A stretch of DNA of 64,000 bases from Labia minor. Taxonomy: Eukaryota; Arthropoda; Insecta; Dermaptera; Spongiphoridae. This document shows, one piece after another, positions 33,895 to 46,842 of the stretch. The DNA is taken from NCBI GenBank assembly GCA_963082975.1, contig OY720344.1:32275172-32339171 (forward strand). The letters are read 5' to 3'. Every line of letters begins with the position of its first letter. The first letter of the stretch is position 1. The notes under the pieces were generated by a model that was given only the letters and a program-made list of their open reading frames with translations, searched no databases and was not told the origin of the DNA. The position numbers and the translations under genes were made by a program.

Positions 33895-34510
33895 ATTATA
33901 TATGTATATAAAAGCCATCATTCATTCTTTCATTCATTCATTCTATCATTCTATCCTTCATAAGTTGGTTCCAACTACACTAGGAGGCGTCTTTCAAATG
34001 GGTCTTCAAAAAAGACGTTTGAATAGAGAAAAACCAAGATGGCGAGAACGTCAAAACGAAAAGATTTAGAGAAGCATGTCCGTCAAAGAACAAGAGAAAC
34101 CCTTGAGCAGAAACAATAACAGAAATAGAAATCGCAGGCTCACAGACTATCAGCTGAATTATCTGATTATCCCAACAACAATTAATAGAAGAATTACAAT
34201 AGTGAAGAAGTGAAAACCAACTTATTCATCATGATTATGGGGTAATGAATTCCATTTGTCAGTTTTGTGGCTCCTTGAATTTTCATAAAGAGCACCCCAT
34301 AACAAGTTTAACAGTTGCTGTATAGGAATTTTCCTGTTTTTAAGAGAATTTCCGGGTTTCTGAAATTTGAGGTAGATGGGGATATTTATTTCAAAAATGG
34401 TCCATGTGGAAAGTTCGCTTCATCCCTTGTAGATATAAAATTTCTATAAAAATTACAAAGATTTGCAGGAGTTCGCCAATTCTCCCCTGAATTGCTAGCG
34501 GGTATAGGAT
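33895..34510 (+). pseudogene. Helitron relic with N-terminal protein remnant
   Basis: Begins with a Helitron-like 5' end ('tatatgtatataaaagcc', then (ATTC)n). A basic region (REKPRWRERQNEK, about 34,020-34,130) precedes HHDYGVMNSICQFCGSLNFH (about 34,229-34,288), which matches the Cys-containing N-terminal domain of Helitron Rep/helicase proteins. A shift of frame then gives NKFNSCC and LREFPGF, the expected continuation with a CC pair. The Rep and helicase domains are missing. It may end near 'attgctagcgg' (about 34,493). Autonomous Helitrons of this type could have driven the two shorter Helitrons in the window. Confidence 0.75.
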
Positions 34511-35745
34511 AATAAAAATTATATATTAATATTTAAATCAATAAATCAAAAGACAACAAGTTAGTTATATATACAATTATATTTAATTAAGATTATGTAG
34601 AAGAATAATTGAATTTAATATATTATTTGAAATATTAATAATTCGAAATATAAGAAAAATATATATATACAAATATTTAATCTGAGGTAGTTTCGAAAAT
34701 TGAACACAGCTCGTGTTATAAATATATTACGAGAAAACTAAAAGTAATAAGTTATAATCTATTTGATCGAGTTGATACGATATAGAAATTACAAGTTAAT
34801 TATCCAAATGTACTATTTGCTACGAATTAGATAATTACGAAAGATATTATTCAATGGAATTTAAATACAAAATCGAAGAAATATGAAGCCACTACGAGAT
34901 GAAATATAAATAAACAAGAGAAAAAACGAAATGAAAAGATGGCTTCCGACGAAGAAATACGAATAAGCGAAGGTTTGACGAGTACGTCCGAATCGAAGTG
35001 AAACAAAGCGAAAAAGTGATCTAAGCATCAAAAAACTCAATTGAGATGAAGAGGGCGGAAGTCAGTTGCACTTTCTTTTATACGTTCAATCAACTAATCT
35101 GCAAACAACCAAAATATTCAAAAGTTTTTATACAGTTGCAAAGTCAAGTTACCTAAATACAAATGTAAATGGCATGATTTTGGAATATGCGTTGTTTTTT
35201 CGCAATTTATTGTCAAATCTATTAAAATTAAAATGAATTATAAACATTTTAGAGAAAATATAAGATAAGAATACGAAAAATATTGTTTTCAAAGAACTAT
35301 TTAATTAATTGCTGCAAACCACGATAAATTCAGTTTAAACTGAAATTGCAAACACCTTTTGCAACAGGTTCGTCTAGTTACTTTTATATTTACTAATATT
35401 AGTTATTTTTAAGGAAGTCAGTTTTCCAACTCTTTGTTTTATCCAAAAATTATACTCAATTACATAAATAAAAGCGCCAGAGAACTTAGACATTATTATA
35501 TTCCATATATATAAAAAAAAAATTAATGTTTATTTATATTAATCTAAATTTATTAATAATTTTCGGATTAGTTTTAATATTAATTTATGTATATAATTAA
35601 GATTATCATTCAGTTACATCCCATGAGAGTTGAGTTTAAAGAGGGGAGCACCGTGTCTCATTCTACCTTAAAAGATTTTTTTATAAAGATAAAATTTATA
35701 ATTATTACTAAAAGTGGAAAAAATTGTATTTTGCTTTATAATTAA
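34511..35745. other. AT-rich stretch with a short ORF at 34,939-35,001
   Basis: A/T-rich up to 34,690. From about 34,690 to 35,080 the plus strand is purine-rich and less A/T-dominated. It includes a 20-codon frame MASDEEIRISEGLTSTSESK preceded by 'aaag', a fair start context, but it stops at 35,001 and no continuation or splice partner is evident. The block has no second copy in the window. Not called as a gene. Confidence 0.4.
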
Positions 35746-36213
35746 ATAATATAAATATAAAAAAAAATTATAAAATAACGTTTTTCCAACGGACTAAAAA
35801 GAATAAAATAATTTTTCTATAAGCCTGACAAAGTTTATGGATGAATATTTGTTGCTTCATATTCAACGAAAAACGTTGGGCGCTTTTAGTTTAATTTATT
35901 TATATGTACAATCAAGTCAAATTTTTGTAATAATAAAAATTTTATTAAACACATAAACTGACCATTTTTTTTTATCATGCAATAAAATTGATAGTTTAAG
36001 AGCTAATAAATTAATCTTTTATTATTTTTCACTGTAATATACTTATATCAAAGCATGTATGAAAATTTAAAAGAATTTTTTTAAATTTACATATTATCAA
36101 TCAAATACAAAATAGTTGATTATATTTGAAGAAATAGTGTTACTTGTTAATTAAGTGTTTTAGTGTGGTATGTATCTTAGTATATATACCTATATGAATT
36201 ATAGAAGTTTATT
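35746..36213. repeat. R3 foldback repeat, copy ii
   Basis: One core (35,746-35,882) plus the interior arm that recurs, inverted, at 45,405-45,745 (for example 'gaagaaatagtgttacttgt'). The second, inverted core expected at the right end is absent, so the copy is truncated. Confidence 0.8.
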
Positions 36214-37877
36214 GCATATAATATGTGATACTGTCCTCTTTTTTTATTGTACTTTTTTAAAATTGAATAAGTTTATTATTCAAATCATTTATTCAAATTT
36301 AATTAAATACCATTATTTAGAAGAAATATAAACATTTATTTAAAATCATGTTATTTATATAAATGTTTAATGAAATAAGTAATTTTTTTTTCAATTTGAA
36401 ATTAAAAGTAATCTAAAAATTTTATAGATAGAAAATCAAAAATTCAATTTTAAGAAAAAGCAAAAATTAAGACAAGCCAATGTTAATTGACTATAATTTT
36501 GTTATGACTATTTTATAATTAACTTGTTTGTTTAAATTTTACACTTCACTGAAGAAATTCCCCTGATAAGATCATTACATAATAATGTAACTTTCAACTC
36601 GGTAACTTCACTAAAAGAGCAACGGATATACATTTTTAATGATTTAAACCAACGCCTATTTAACCAATTAATTACTATGTATTTAAATTAACAAATGAAA
36701 CATTTACTTATACGAATAAATATGAACATGAATTAGCATGCATTGACGAATATGTATAAATCCATATATATCCATATATTATGATCTTTTATTAAATACT
36801 GAAATTTAAATATTTGCATTTGTATTTGTTTCATCTCTTTTTAGGGAGGTTAATTTTATATATAAAAAAAAATTGTTACCCACCCAGTGTGTATTTATGA
36901 GTGCATACAAATTCAATTACTATTATATAAAATATTTAAATTTAAAAAGCTTGTTTGAAAATTAAATTCATCGAGAGTGTAGCTAAATTAATGTACTTGA
37001 GGAAAAGGGTGGAAACCTCAAAAAGCTCTCAAAAATTTATGTTGAAATCTGGTTATGAGTGAGCGAAGGCCAATAAAAATAAATAAATAAAATAAAAGCA
37101 TTTTTTTTTATTTCTTAATGTTTTTAATTATTTTTAAAATTAACCGACAAAAAATCATCTATTCTATTATCAAATTATTTTTTGGAATAAAATCTTTCAT
37201 AATAATTTATGTAAAGTCACGATTTGTAGAGACAGATACAGTTTAGAGAATCTGTCCATACATGTTCGACAATAAATATTTGATAAAAATTAATTCTAGC
37301 AATTCCCAAACAAAATTATCAAAATATAATTCTATATTTTTATATATATTTCTATAATAATGAACTATTATTTAACTTATTTAATTTATTCTAAAAGTTC
37401 TCATATTCATTAATTGAATATTATTACATCATTTTTATTGGATATTTTAGTTGAAATAAGATTTTCTTTAATTATCATTTTAAATGAATATCAATTAAAA
37501 ATGTTATTTTTAAAAACAATCATATCTGTAATATATATATATATATATATGTTAATAATAATAATAATAATAATATTCAAATTAAAATGTATAATATTTT
37601 TCAAAGACAACCTGATTTATTGTAATGTTTTGACTTTGATATTTATTAACAGCTATTATTAATTCCTTTAAATAAAAAGAATAAAAATTCTGTAAACAAT
37701 TTTCATAAGTTATAAATAACCAAAGATTCAAATTATCCTAAAATAATAAGATTAGATAAATATATATTAATTATAATTTTCATTTAATTCATTATGTTTT
37801 TAAATATTTTAATCACATTAAATAATTTCTATTAAATACAATACAATTTTGCGAAATATATTTAAGCTAGAAAAAAA
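36214..37877. other. AT-rich non-genic stretch
   Basis: No element recognised. (TA)n and (TAA)n tracts lie at 37,530-37,575; the 82-codon open frame over them is low complexity. Confidence 0.6.
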
Positions 37878-38402
37878 TCTGGATCCACTCGACTATCTCG
37901 CAAATTTGAATTGGATGAATTAACACATATTTTATATTTAAATTAAATTTAATTAATTAAATTATAAATTAAAATTAATAAATAATATTTATTAAACCAG
38001 CGCGTGTTTGGCTCTTTGTTGATTACACAACGCAACGTGCTGGCGCGTGATGGCAGTCAACGTGTTAAAAAATTAATTCCGGTACTTTCAGCGATTCAAT
38101 CAAGCTGAAATTCTATATATCTTTTTGAAAACGTGGTAGGTAATGACTCACTTCCGAAAGAGTTACATTTCTCAAAAGTTGATAGAAAACTATGAATTTT
38201 GAATAATGCCCGTATACCAAATTTCATTATTCTAGCTCAAACCGTTTTCGCGTAATCTTGTCTATATACACACCTAGACAGACATTTTTTTCAACCTTAT
38301 GAAAAATGACTCAGGGACCTTCAAAACGTATAAAAACATCAAAATCTCGACATCGAAAATTTTCGCGATCGCAATACTATCTCTGGCGAGATAGTAAAAA
38401 AT
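37878..38402 (+). repeat. R2 interspersed repeat, copy 2
   Basis: Runs from 'ctggatccactcgactatct' to the 3' hairpin CTATCTC-TGGC-GAGATAG followed by 'taaaaa'. Just upstream is the palindrome CGAAAATTTTCG. Compared with copies 1 and 3 it has lost roughly 90 bp after 'ctgaaattctatatat'. The 85-codon plus-strand frame starting at 38,306 begins inside R2 and is not a gene. Confidence 0.88.
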
Positions 38403-38868
38403 TAAATGTTCATTTTAAAAAAGGTACCATTGAAAAACATTTCTATGAAAAATCGATAAATATTTTTTTTACGAATCTATTATCATATAACGGTGATTTA
38501 TTTTATCCGTCGAGGAAAGCAGAGTTGGGCGCCTACATTTTAACCACACTCGCATGTATGTAAATCCATTACGAGTTAGTAATAGTTACTTAATTTATTT
38601 TGAGATTTTTTCTTAAACTATATTTATCTATTCCATTTATAAAAATATTTATTTTTAACCAAAGAAAAAAAATTCAATGAGAAAGAAATATTTATAAAAC
38701 CTAATTTATTTACTATAAACTAGCAATAAACAGATTTAATATTCGAATTTAAAACTATTCACTATATATATATATATTTAAATAATTAATGAAAAAAGAG
38801 GTTTAGAAAATGTACTTTTATGAATAAACATTTAAATCAGTGATCCATAAACGCTGAAACATTTATAT
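38403..38868. other. AT-rich non-genic stretch
   Basis: Nothing recognised between R2 and the M1 element beyond the tail of a fortuitous open frame and a (TA)n tract near 38,764. Confidence 0.6.
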
Positions 38869-39320
38869 ACGAAGGCAGGTCAATAAGTCCATGACTTTTT
38901 GAATGTGTGAAACACAGTTTTTTCGATATAAAATTATTTTATTTTAAACGAAGTCTCTTTTGAGCTCTTAACACTTCGTTCATTATTTGTTCATGTTATG
39001 TTGTTTCATCGTTGGTGTCAAATCTCTTTCCTCCGAGCCATTTCTACATGTTTGGAAACAATAAATAGTCTTTCAGGGCTAAATCAGGAGAATAGGGCGG
39101 ATAAGGAAGCAATTGGTATCCCAATTCATGGATTTTCAAAGAAATTCATTTTTTTCCATTTTCTTCTAAAAATCACGAGGTAGACTGCTATTAATGGAAG
39201 TTAAACCAAAACTAAAAGACCCAGCTGGTTCGACAGGAGTCAGCCGATAATTGCCTGCTGGCAGGAGCAGTGTAGTTTAAAAGACGAGAAATTCAAATAG
39301 ACTTATTGACCTGCCCTCGT
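38869..39320 (-). mobile_element. M1 mariner MITE
   Basis: Inverted ends 'cgaaggcaggtcaataagtc' and 'acttattgacctgccctcg'. The minus strand contains the same fused remnants as other M1 copies: a short GSFSFGL-type piece joined to the HELG..SPDL-type C-terminal region. About 450 bp, with both ends preserved. Confidence 0.9.
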
Positions 39321-40782
39321 ACCTTATAACCTGACGGGGGTACCTACAGTACTTTTAGTAACGAAATCATTTTAGTGGTACTTGAACATTTTGATTGAAG
39401 TTTCTCTGGTACCAACTTCAAAACGTATGATAACTATATAAATCTCGTTAATTATTTAATCTGACTTATTATTTTTCATCAATTGGATGAATTAGTCGAA
39501 GACGCATCTCTTACTTTCAAGGCCAGCCACCCTTCACATCGTTTGTGGTTGTTGTCAAATAAATTAAGAATCCCCCCCTTTTGACTTCTCAGAAGCTATT
39601 AGTCTTTTTTTTTAATTATAATTACTAAATTAAATATCACATTTATTTGAGATTATTTTCCATCACATTCTCTTAATTAATTTAATGACAATTATTTGAA
39701 ATTTATTATTTTATTCAGTTCTTTTTCTTAGAAATCATTTGTACAATTGAAAATATTTTCAATTCCAATGACTACATCTATTCCTACACTAATCAGAGTT
39801 ATTAGATGATTTTCGAAGTATAACTATTAATAATTAATAATTGAATAGATGTTAAGTCACGAAAAAGAAACAAATGTAGAGTTTTTTTAAAATATTGACT
39901 TTATACGCCTTTCTTAAAATGTTTCAAACTGAAAGATCATCTTCCCCTCCCTAGTTTTGATCCTTGATGCATCCCTGATTCTATTTCAGTACAAGATGTT
40001 TTCAAAATTTGCTTTTAACTCTTAAAATATCAAAAATTCATCTTCAATCAATATTCTCAATATTATATAGTAAAAATTAATGACAAGTTTCCAATTTAAA
40101 AACAGATTTTATACAAATGGTTATTTTTCCAGTGACTTTGTCGTTGTTCTTCATTCATCTTCAGATAATTTAAATTTCGAACTTACCTAACTCTATATCC
40201 TATTTTCTCTTTTAGTAGCTGTAACTTCTAAAAGTATGTAAGTTAAATATTAATAATAATAGTTGATTCATCTATATATAACTTATTTGTCCATATGCCT
40301 GGCTACTGACTATTCGGTCTGCCACGTGACTCGCATAGGTCGGCTAAATATTAAATAAAGTATAAAATATCATTCATGTTTGTACTGACGCGCTTTTCAT
40401 CTTCGTGACTCATTCTAAATAAACATTTAAACGAGAAGGAAGGAATATGAGAGAGGGAAGAGGAAATATTCAAAGGGAAAAAAAAATTGAAGATAAAACT
40501 CCATATGTTACTCTTCTTTTGCCTTCCTTCAAATCTCTTATCTTTATATTTTGAACTTTTTGTTGCAGAAGAAAATTAAAAACAAACATTATATGACAAT
40601 ATATAAATAATTCTAACTATAAGATTGAATATCGTCTGAACATTGTCAGAGTTGAAGAGTTGGAATGTCGGTTTTTGACCTTTAACATTTCAGGCAATAT
40701 TGTTTATCTTTCAGATAAGGTGACTAGATTTTCAAGTGCGTAATTCGGGCGCTAGGAAATATATATATATATATATATATAT
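39321..40782. other. AT-rich stretch, possible Helitron 5' end at 40,271
   Basis: No gene. At 40,271 the sequence A-TCTATATATAACTTATTTG looks like a Helitron 5' terminus and is followed by an unusually balanced 70-bp block, but no matching 3' hairpin and CTRR end was found. 'aaggtgactagattttc' near 40,718 resembles a hAT-type end. Confidence 0.4.
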
Positions 40783-41268
40783 AAGGGCAGGTCAATAAGT
40801 CCGAGACTTTTTAAATTGTTTTATTTTTCAACGTAGTCTTCTTTGAGCTCTATAAACTTCCTCCAACGTTTCTCCAATTTTTTTATCCCTTTCAAAAAAT
40901 CAAATTTGACGAGGACATCAAAATAGATTTGTTAGTAAGATAATTTCATCGTTGAAGTCAAACCTCTTTCCACTGAGCCATTTATTCAGGTTTGGAAACA
41001 AGAAATAGTCACACGGGGCTAAATCCAATTAATAGGGCGTATGAGAGAGCATCTCGTATCCCAATTCATTGATTTTCATGGGATTTCACTTTTTTCCATT
41101 TTCTTCTCAAATCACAAAGTTTCCTGGTATATCAAACCAAAACTAAAATACCCAGCTGGTTCCAATTTCGATAGGAGTCAGCTGTTAATTGTCTTCTCAC
41201 AGGAGTTGACATTTCATTTAAAAAACAGAAAATTCTAAAAGTCACGGACTTATTGACCTGCCCTCGTA
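40783..41268 (-). mobile_element. M1 mariner MITE
   Basis: Ends 'agggcaggtcaataagtccg' and 'cggacttattgacctgccct'. It is the longest M1 copy here (about 486 bp), retaining on the minus strand both the short internal piece and the full C-terminal remnant down to the EKRW..CIELK-type tail. It adjoins a (TA)n tract on its left. Confidence 0.9.
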
Positions 41269-42884
41269 TATATTTACAGACTTAATATACAATATCAAAT
41301 ATATCTTCATTAATTCAAGGAGAGCTGAAAATTTCATTATTTTTTTCCATTGATTTTGAAATAATTTATAATAATTAATTAGCATGAAAAATAAATCGAA
41401 AACACTATATGCTTTAAAATTCTGCAATATCTAAATTGTTATATATCTTAATCATTGAAAAACACTTATCTTTGATTGTGTATAATATGAAATATAACTA
41501 AAAATTTTATATATTACTATTAAATTATAAATAGATAAAGATAAAAATGAAGTTAGATATAGATTAGATTCAAATCTATCATATAATTTAATAAAAAAAT
41601 TCAATAAAATAAAATTTATTATATTTAACAAAAGTGAATTTATTTATTAGATGACAAAGTGTGAATATGTGATATGTGAAATATTCAGAATAATTCAAGT
41701 GGAAAACCCATTTTCACTATTTCACTAATCATATATGATTGGTTTATTTTGTCGTAAATGCTCCATGTTTCATTCACGGAATGAATGGCACATGAAATCC
41801 CAGGATTTCTCTCGGAAATCAATTTTTAATTAGATCATCCCTTCTTCGATGGTCCCATGTTATTTTCTGGCCCATTTATCTCGTCTTTTTTCGGAATTGA
41901 CTTGTGCCCAATGAATTATACCTGATGTTCAATGCCGATACAATTCATTTAGAGAAAGAAAATAAATTCCCAGCAGCAAACTCTAGCTTTCCACAAAAGA
42001 TTTAGATTCTAATCTAACAAATACATTCGAGAATTCAAAGTGATAGTATATTTATACCATTTATTAAATTCAACATTAACTTTTCTCTCTCTCTCTCTCT
42101 TTCTCTATTTCCCTTTCACATTTATTTCCCTCATTCTCTCAAAAGTATCATTAATGTTTAATTAATATTCTATTGTTTGGTAATTTAGTAACGTATCTTT
42201 ACTCTATATTAAGATAATAGCTTCTTTAAAAGCCCCTTTTGAATGCGAAAATATTTTAAATTCCTCAGTATAAAATATGGACGTTTTATTTAGAGACGAA
42301 AATAATAGTAAAAAAAAAAAGAAAAAATTGATATAAAAGAAAAGAAAGTGAGCTTATCCACTCAATCATCAGATTATTTATTATTTCAAAAAAAAGAATA
42401 TTTAACGAAGAATAATTAAATAAAGAAACAATTTTAAATGAATTTTTATAGTTATGTGTGAACTAAAATTAAATTTAAAAATTCTTAATAAGAATCATTT
42501 TTAATTCAACATTCGGAGATTAATTTTCAAGATTTTTTTTTTTCATTTATGTAGAGGGAAGCCCTCATCGACATTCTGCATACAAGTTGGAAGATTGCGC
42601 ACTCCCCCCCCCCATCTCCCTTCTCTGGCATTAAGGGTAAAAGCCCTCTCAAAATCACCGGAAGGTATTATTTCGAGTTTATTTAATTATATATAATTTA
42701 TATAGTAGAGAAAAATAATATTCGAATGATGATGTAACAGCGTAAATCGGCATAAAAGAAAATATATATTAATCAACTTGAAAAAAATTTTCTTCTAAGT
42801 ATTATATTTTTTAAATTTGATTTTAACTTATGCCTTAATAAATCTATTTTCATTATTTTAATTTTTCGTTATTTTCTATGATTG
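41269..42884. other. AT-rich stretch with one balanced block
   Basis: A block at 41,735-42,010 is of clearly more balanced composition than its surroundings, without a coding frame; it has no second copy in the window. (CT)n lies at 42,084-42,100 and a run of nine C near 42,605. No gene. Confidence 0.5.
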
Positions 42885-43222
42885 TACGAGGTAAGGTCAA
42901 TAAGTCCGTGACTTTTTAAATTTTCTGTCTCTTAAATGAAATGGCAACACCGCTTCAGTCAGCAGTTCTCCGGATTTAGTCCCGAATGACTATTTCTTGT
43001 TTCCAAACCTGAATAAATGCCTCGGCGGAAAGAGATTTGACTCCAACGATGAAATTATCTCACAGACAATTAACTATTTTAATATCCTCGATAAATCTTA
43101 TTTTTTGGAAGGAATGAAAAAATTTGAGTCTTTAAAGGAGACTAAGTTGAAAAATAAAATAATTTTTTAACAAAAAACCTCTTTTATTCAAAAAGTCACG
43201 GACTTATCGACTTACACTCGTA
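42885..43222 (+). mobile_element. M1 mariner MITE, shorter variant
   Basis: Ends 'tacgaggtaaggtcaataag' and 'acttatcgacttacactcgt'. Compared with the 20,104 copy it lacks about 130 bp between 'caccgcttcagtca' and 'gttctccggatttag', so it is a second-generation deletion of the same element. Confidence 0.9.
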
Positions 43223-44820
43223 TATTACTTCTAACAATTTCTATCTTAAATCTCTTTTATGTAATTCTAATTCATTAATTTCCTATTTTCTTAATTAATT
43301 ACTTATTATAATGAATAAGGGGTAGTTTTTAAAATGATCATCCGGATTATGTTTATTATATTACATATAATTCAAAGCTATTCCGTTGAATGAGTTAAAA
43401 GGGCTTTATAGTATTTTCCTTCAAGGAATCCATAAGTTAGTTATCCCCCATTCATTCATTATAATTAAACTCTAAATGATGAGTGGCTGCAAATGGTTGA
43501 ATACTTAGTGTGCCTTATGTAGTATATAATTCCAAATTACTTTGAAGTCTAGGAATATTAAGTTTATATGTACATATGCCAGGAAAGCACTGCTTCTTCA
43601 GAGCTAAAGTGTACGTTGCTTTTGGGGATCAAAATAAACCTCCTGTTCAACTGCCATGTGTAGTATAATCACCACACAAGAAGGTCACTATAATTAAATA
43701 ATAATAATAATTAAAAGACAAATGATTCAACACGTGATGCATCTTCTACAGGAAACGCTAATTAAAGATAAATTACTTTATTTGTTTTTCTTTTTTAATG
43801 TTACTTATTTAATTAAAAAAAAAAAAAATACAAATTGTATTTTATCATTAACATATTTAATTTTCAAATGATATAAAAAGACTAATAGACCAAGATCTTG
43901 AAAAAAATTATTCATTGGAGAGTTACTCATTCTGGTTATTTCAGGTGAAGACTTAAATATGAATGTATGTTTTGGATTTCTTCCAATACGTCATTTTCTC
44001 TGGTTTTTATTTTATTGATCTTGACTTTTTGATATCAAATATATTTATCACTATATATTTACATATATTTTAAATTATTTTTAATTATAATTTGTTTTTT
44101 AATGTGTGAATTTTTATTTATTCCTAACTAAATTATTTAACAATTGATGAATTAAATCATTCTAAATTATTTTTATAGGTATTATCAAGGACCATCAAGT
44201 AATATCATAAGTTAGGTGTTTATTTAAAATAAATATTGTTTACAAAATTTTAATTAAAATGTAAGTTGCGTTTTTATGGTAAATAAATATTGATTTCTGA
44301 CACCACCCACTTTTTATATTATCACGCAAATCAATTTTTTTTTTTATTAAATTTTAAATTTTAAGTTAAAACTTTGATTAATTAATTTATTCTGAAATTT
44401 TTTGTTTATCCTTTTATAAAATAATTGTCTGTGGAGAATTTTAATTGAAAATCTTCTTGGTATTCAATGAAAGAGTTACTAATAAACTATATACGAATTT
44501 ATTGGTTTAATTCTAAGAGAGAAAATTGATTATTTATTCAGAAAACATAGGTATCTCAGATGAGAGGAGAAATATTTACCACTCTTAAACGAATGTTAGG
44601 CTGCTTTTTTAAAATTTATGTTGTTAAACTTTATTTAATTTTTTTTTTTTTTTTTTTTTTTTGCTATTTTATTTATTTTGGTTTTAGAAAGCTTTAAATT
44701 AACATCCATAATTGAATATTTATTTTTCAATGGATCTTCTATTTAAATGAAGTGATTTAGATAACAATATAATAGAAAAATTGAAATTTAATTTTTGAAA
44801 ATGATTTCCTATTTATTATA
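43223..44820. other. AT-rich non-genic stretch
   Basis: Nothing recognised. A T run of 24 lies at 44,639-44,662 and A runs near 43,814. A slightly balanced block at 43,560-43,680 has no open frame of interest. Confidence 0.55.
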
Positions 44821-45887
44821 ACGTTTTTCTTAACTTCACTTGGCGTCTGTCTCTGTCTGTCTGTTGACAAATTGAAATTGATTTTTCATCGACTTTTTAT
44901 TGAGATAGACTTTTTAAAATTTTTATAGATGTTTCGATGGATCCCTAGAAGGTATATATATATATATATATATATATTTATAAAATATACATTTATATAT
45001 ATATTAATATATAAATTTATATATATATATATACATTTATAAAATCTCATATTAATAAAAATTATTTATTTATAAATATAATATAATAATAATTATTCAA
45101 TAATAGCATTTACTTAACATAAATGCATAAAATCAATTTTGGAAGATTAGTATATTTTTTGTTTTATTCAATTTGTAAATTTTCTCGTATAACTTCATCT
45201 TTTCTATTTCTCTTGTTATATTAAATAAATTTATCATATTAAAATTGCACTAAAAAGAATAAAATAATATAAATATAAAATTTTTTTTATAAAATAACGT
45301 TTTTCCAATAGACTAAAAAGAATAAAATAATTTTTCTATAAGCTTGACAAAGTTTATGGTTGAATTGCTTCATATTCAACGAAAACGTTGGGAGCATTTA
45401 GTTCTATGCAATTAACTTATAGAGCTATAATTCATATATATATACTATATATATATATATACTAAGATACATACCACACTAAAACACTTCATTAACAAGT
45501 AACACTATTTCTTCAAATATAATCAACCATTTTGGATTTGATACTATGTAAATTTAATAAAAATTCTTTTAAATTTTGATACATGCTTTGATATAAGTAT
45601 ATTACAGTGAAAAATAATAAAAGATTAATTTGTTAGCTCTTAAACTATCAATTTTATTGCATGATAAAAAAAATTGTCAGTTTGTGTTTAATAAAATTTT
45701 TATTATTACAAAAATTTGACTTGATTGTTCATATAAATAAATTAAACTAAATGCGCCAAACGTTTTTCGTTGAATATGAAGCAATTCATCCATAAACTTT
45801 GTCAAGCTTATAGAAAAATTATTTTATTCTTTTTATTGGAAAAACGTTATTTTATAAAAATTTTTTATATTTATATTATTTATATTA
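44821..45887. repeat. R3 foldback repeat, copy iii (most complete)
   Basis: Layout: an arm inverted relative to 23,943-24,612 (44,821-45,250), a core in plus orientation (45,262-45,405), an interior arm (45,405-45,745) shared inversely with copy ii, and the core again in inverse orientation (45,747-45,887). The two cores, about 140 bp each, form long terminal inverted repeats around about 340 bp. No protein is encoded. It is consistent with a foldback or MITE-type element; class unknown. Confidence 0.82.
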
Positions 45888-46695
45888 GAGCAGAGAGTTA
45901 GATACAGACAATCATTATTTAAAGAATTGTAAGGGCATGTCTTGTTTTGAAAGTCAAACAATATAGGTACAATTTGTCTTCATTTATTGTCATTAAAAAA
46001 ATATTTAATTTCAGTGAACCTTTACAATGAACATTTAAAATGATATTTGAGAATAAAGGAAGAGAAAGAAATTATAATCGTAATTTTATATGAGAGGAAA
46101 TGAAGTAGAATCTCAATGGATGAACATAGTGTGATTTGTGAATGGAGAGGGGGAGGGGACAGAAATAAATGTAAATAGAATGAACTGGCAATCGTAACTC
46201 GATGCCAAGTACAGTAGAAGGTAATTGGATTTAGCCATTGAGAGCGAAAGTGGAATTTTTAATTTTAAACTTAATGAGGTGGTAAATTTCAGGGTCATTC
46301 CAACCGGAGAGGCTTTCATTCAATTAGCCTGATTAAGTAGTAAACTTTCATCCTATTTGGAAATAATTCACTCTCTTGTCTTTAATCAATTTTCAGTACT
46401 AGAGAATGAGAATTTCCAAAGTTAATATTATAATTTAATTAAGTGATCCAAACAACAGGACTTGTTCACTTTTCATATCATTTATCAAATCATATATATT
46501 AATTCTATATATATATTATAACAATAATATTATCCTCAAACCTCACTCATTCAAAGATTATCTTTTTAGAAATTTTATCAATTTCCGTCGTATCTATTTG
46601 ATGTCTTTAACATTATGAAGTTAGTTACAAATTGTCAAAATTATTAATTTGTAATTAACTTCATTTTTTTTTTTAATTTTGTTTTGTTAAATTAA
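45888..46695. other. AT-rich non-genic stretch
   Basis: No recognised element. The 68-codon minus-strand frame at 46,113-46,319 is Ser/Leu-rich and not recognisable. Confidence 0.55.
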
Positions 46696-46842
46696 ATTGA
46701 CCGAGGACGCGGTGGGTGGATAATGTAGGAAGGGACGTGAAAGAGATGGGAGAGGATAGGGATTGGAGGGTTGTGGCTCAGAATAGGAATACTTGCGGCC
46801 AAGAACTTTCGAGTTCTGTAGAGCCACAGAGATAGATAGATA
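46696..46842 (+). pseudogene. LINE 3'-terminal fragment
   Basis: Reads RTRWVDNVGRDVKEMGEDRD, then WRVVAQNRNT, 'gccaagaactttcgag' and the terminal tetranucleotide run 'gatagatagatag'. This is the end of the same LINE as at 27,751, with a strong 5' truncation typical of LINE insertion. Confidence 0.88.

Noticed and set aside
34939-35001. Short ORF MASDEEIRISEGLTSTSESK as a first exon
   Set aside because: Start context is fair and composition is protein-like, but a stop follows after 20 codons and the donor candidates are weak. It cannot be supported from one window.
38306-38563. 85-codon open frame as a gene (Lys/Arg-rich start)
   Set aside because: The first third is the R2 3' end including its hairpin; the rest is flanking A/T-rich sequence.
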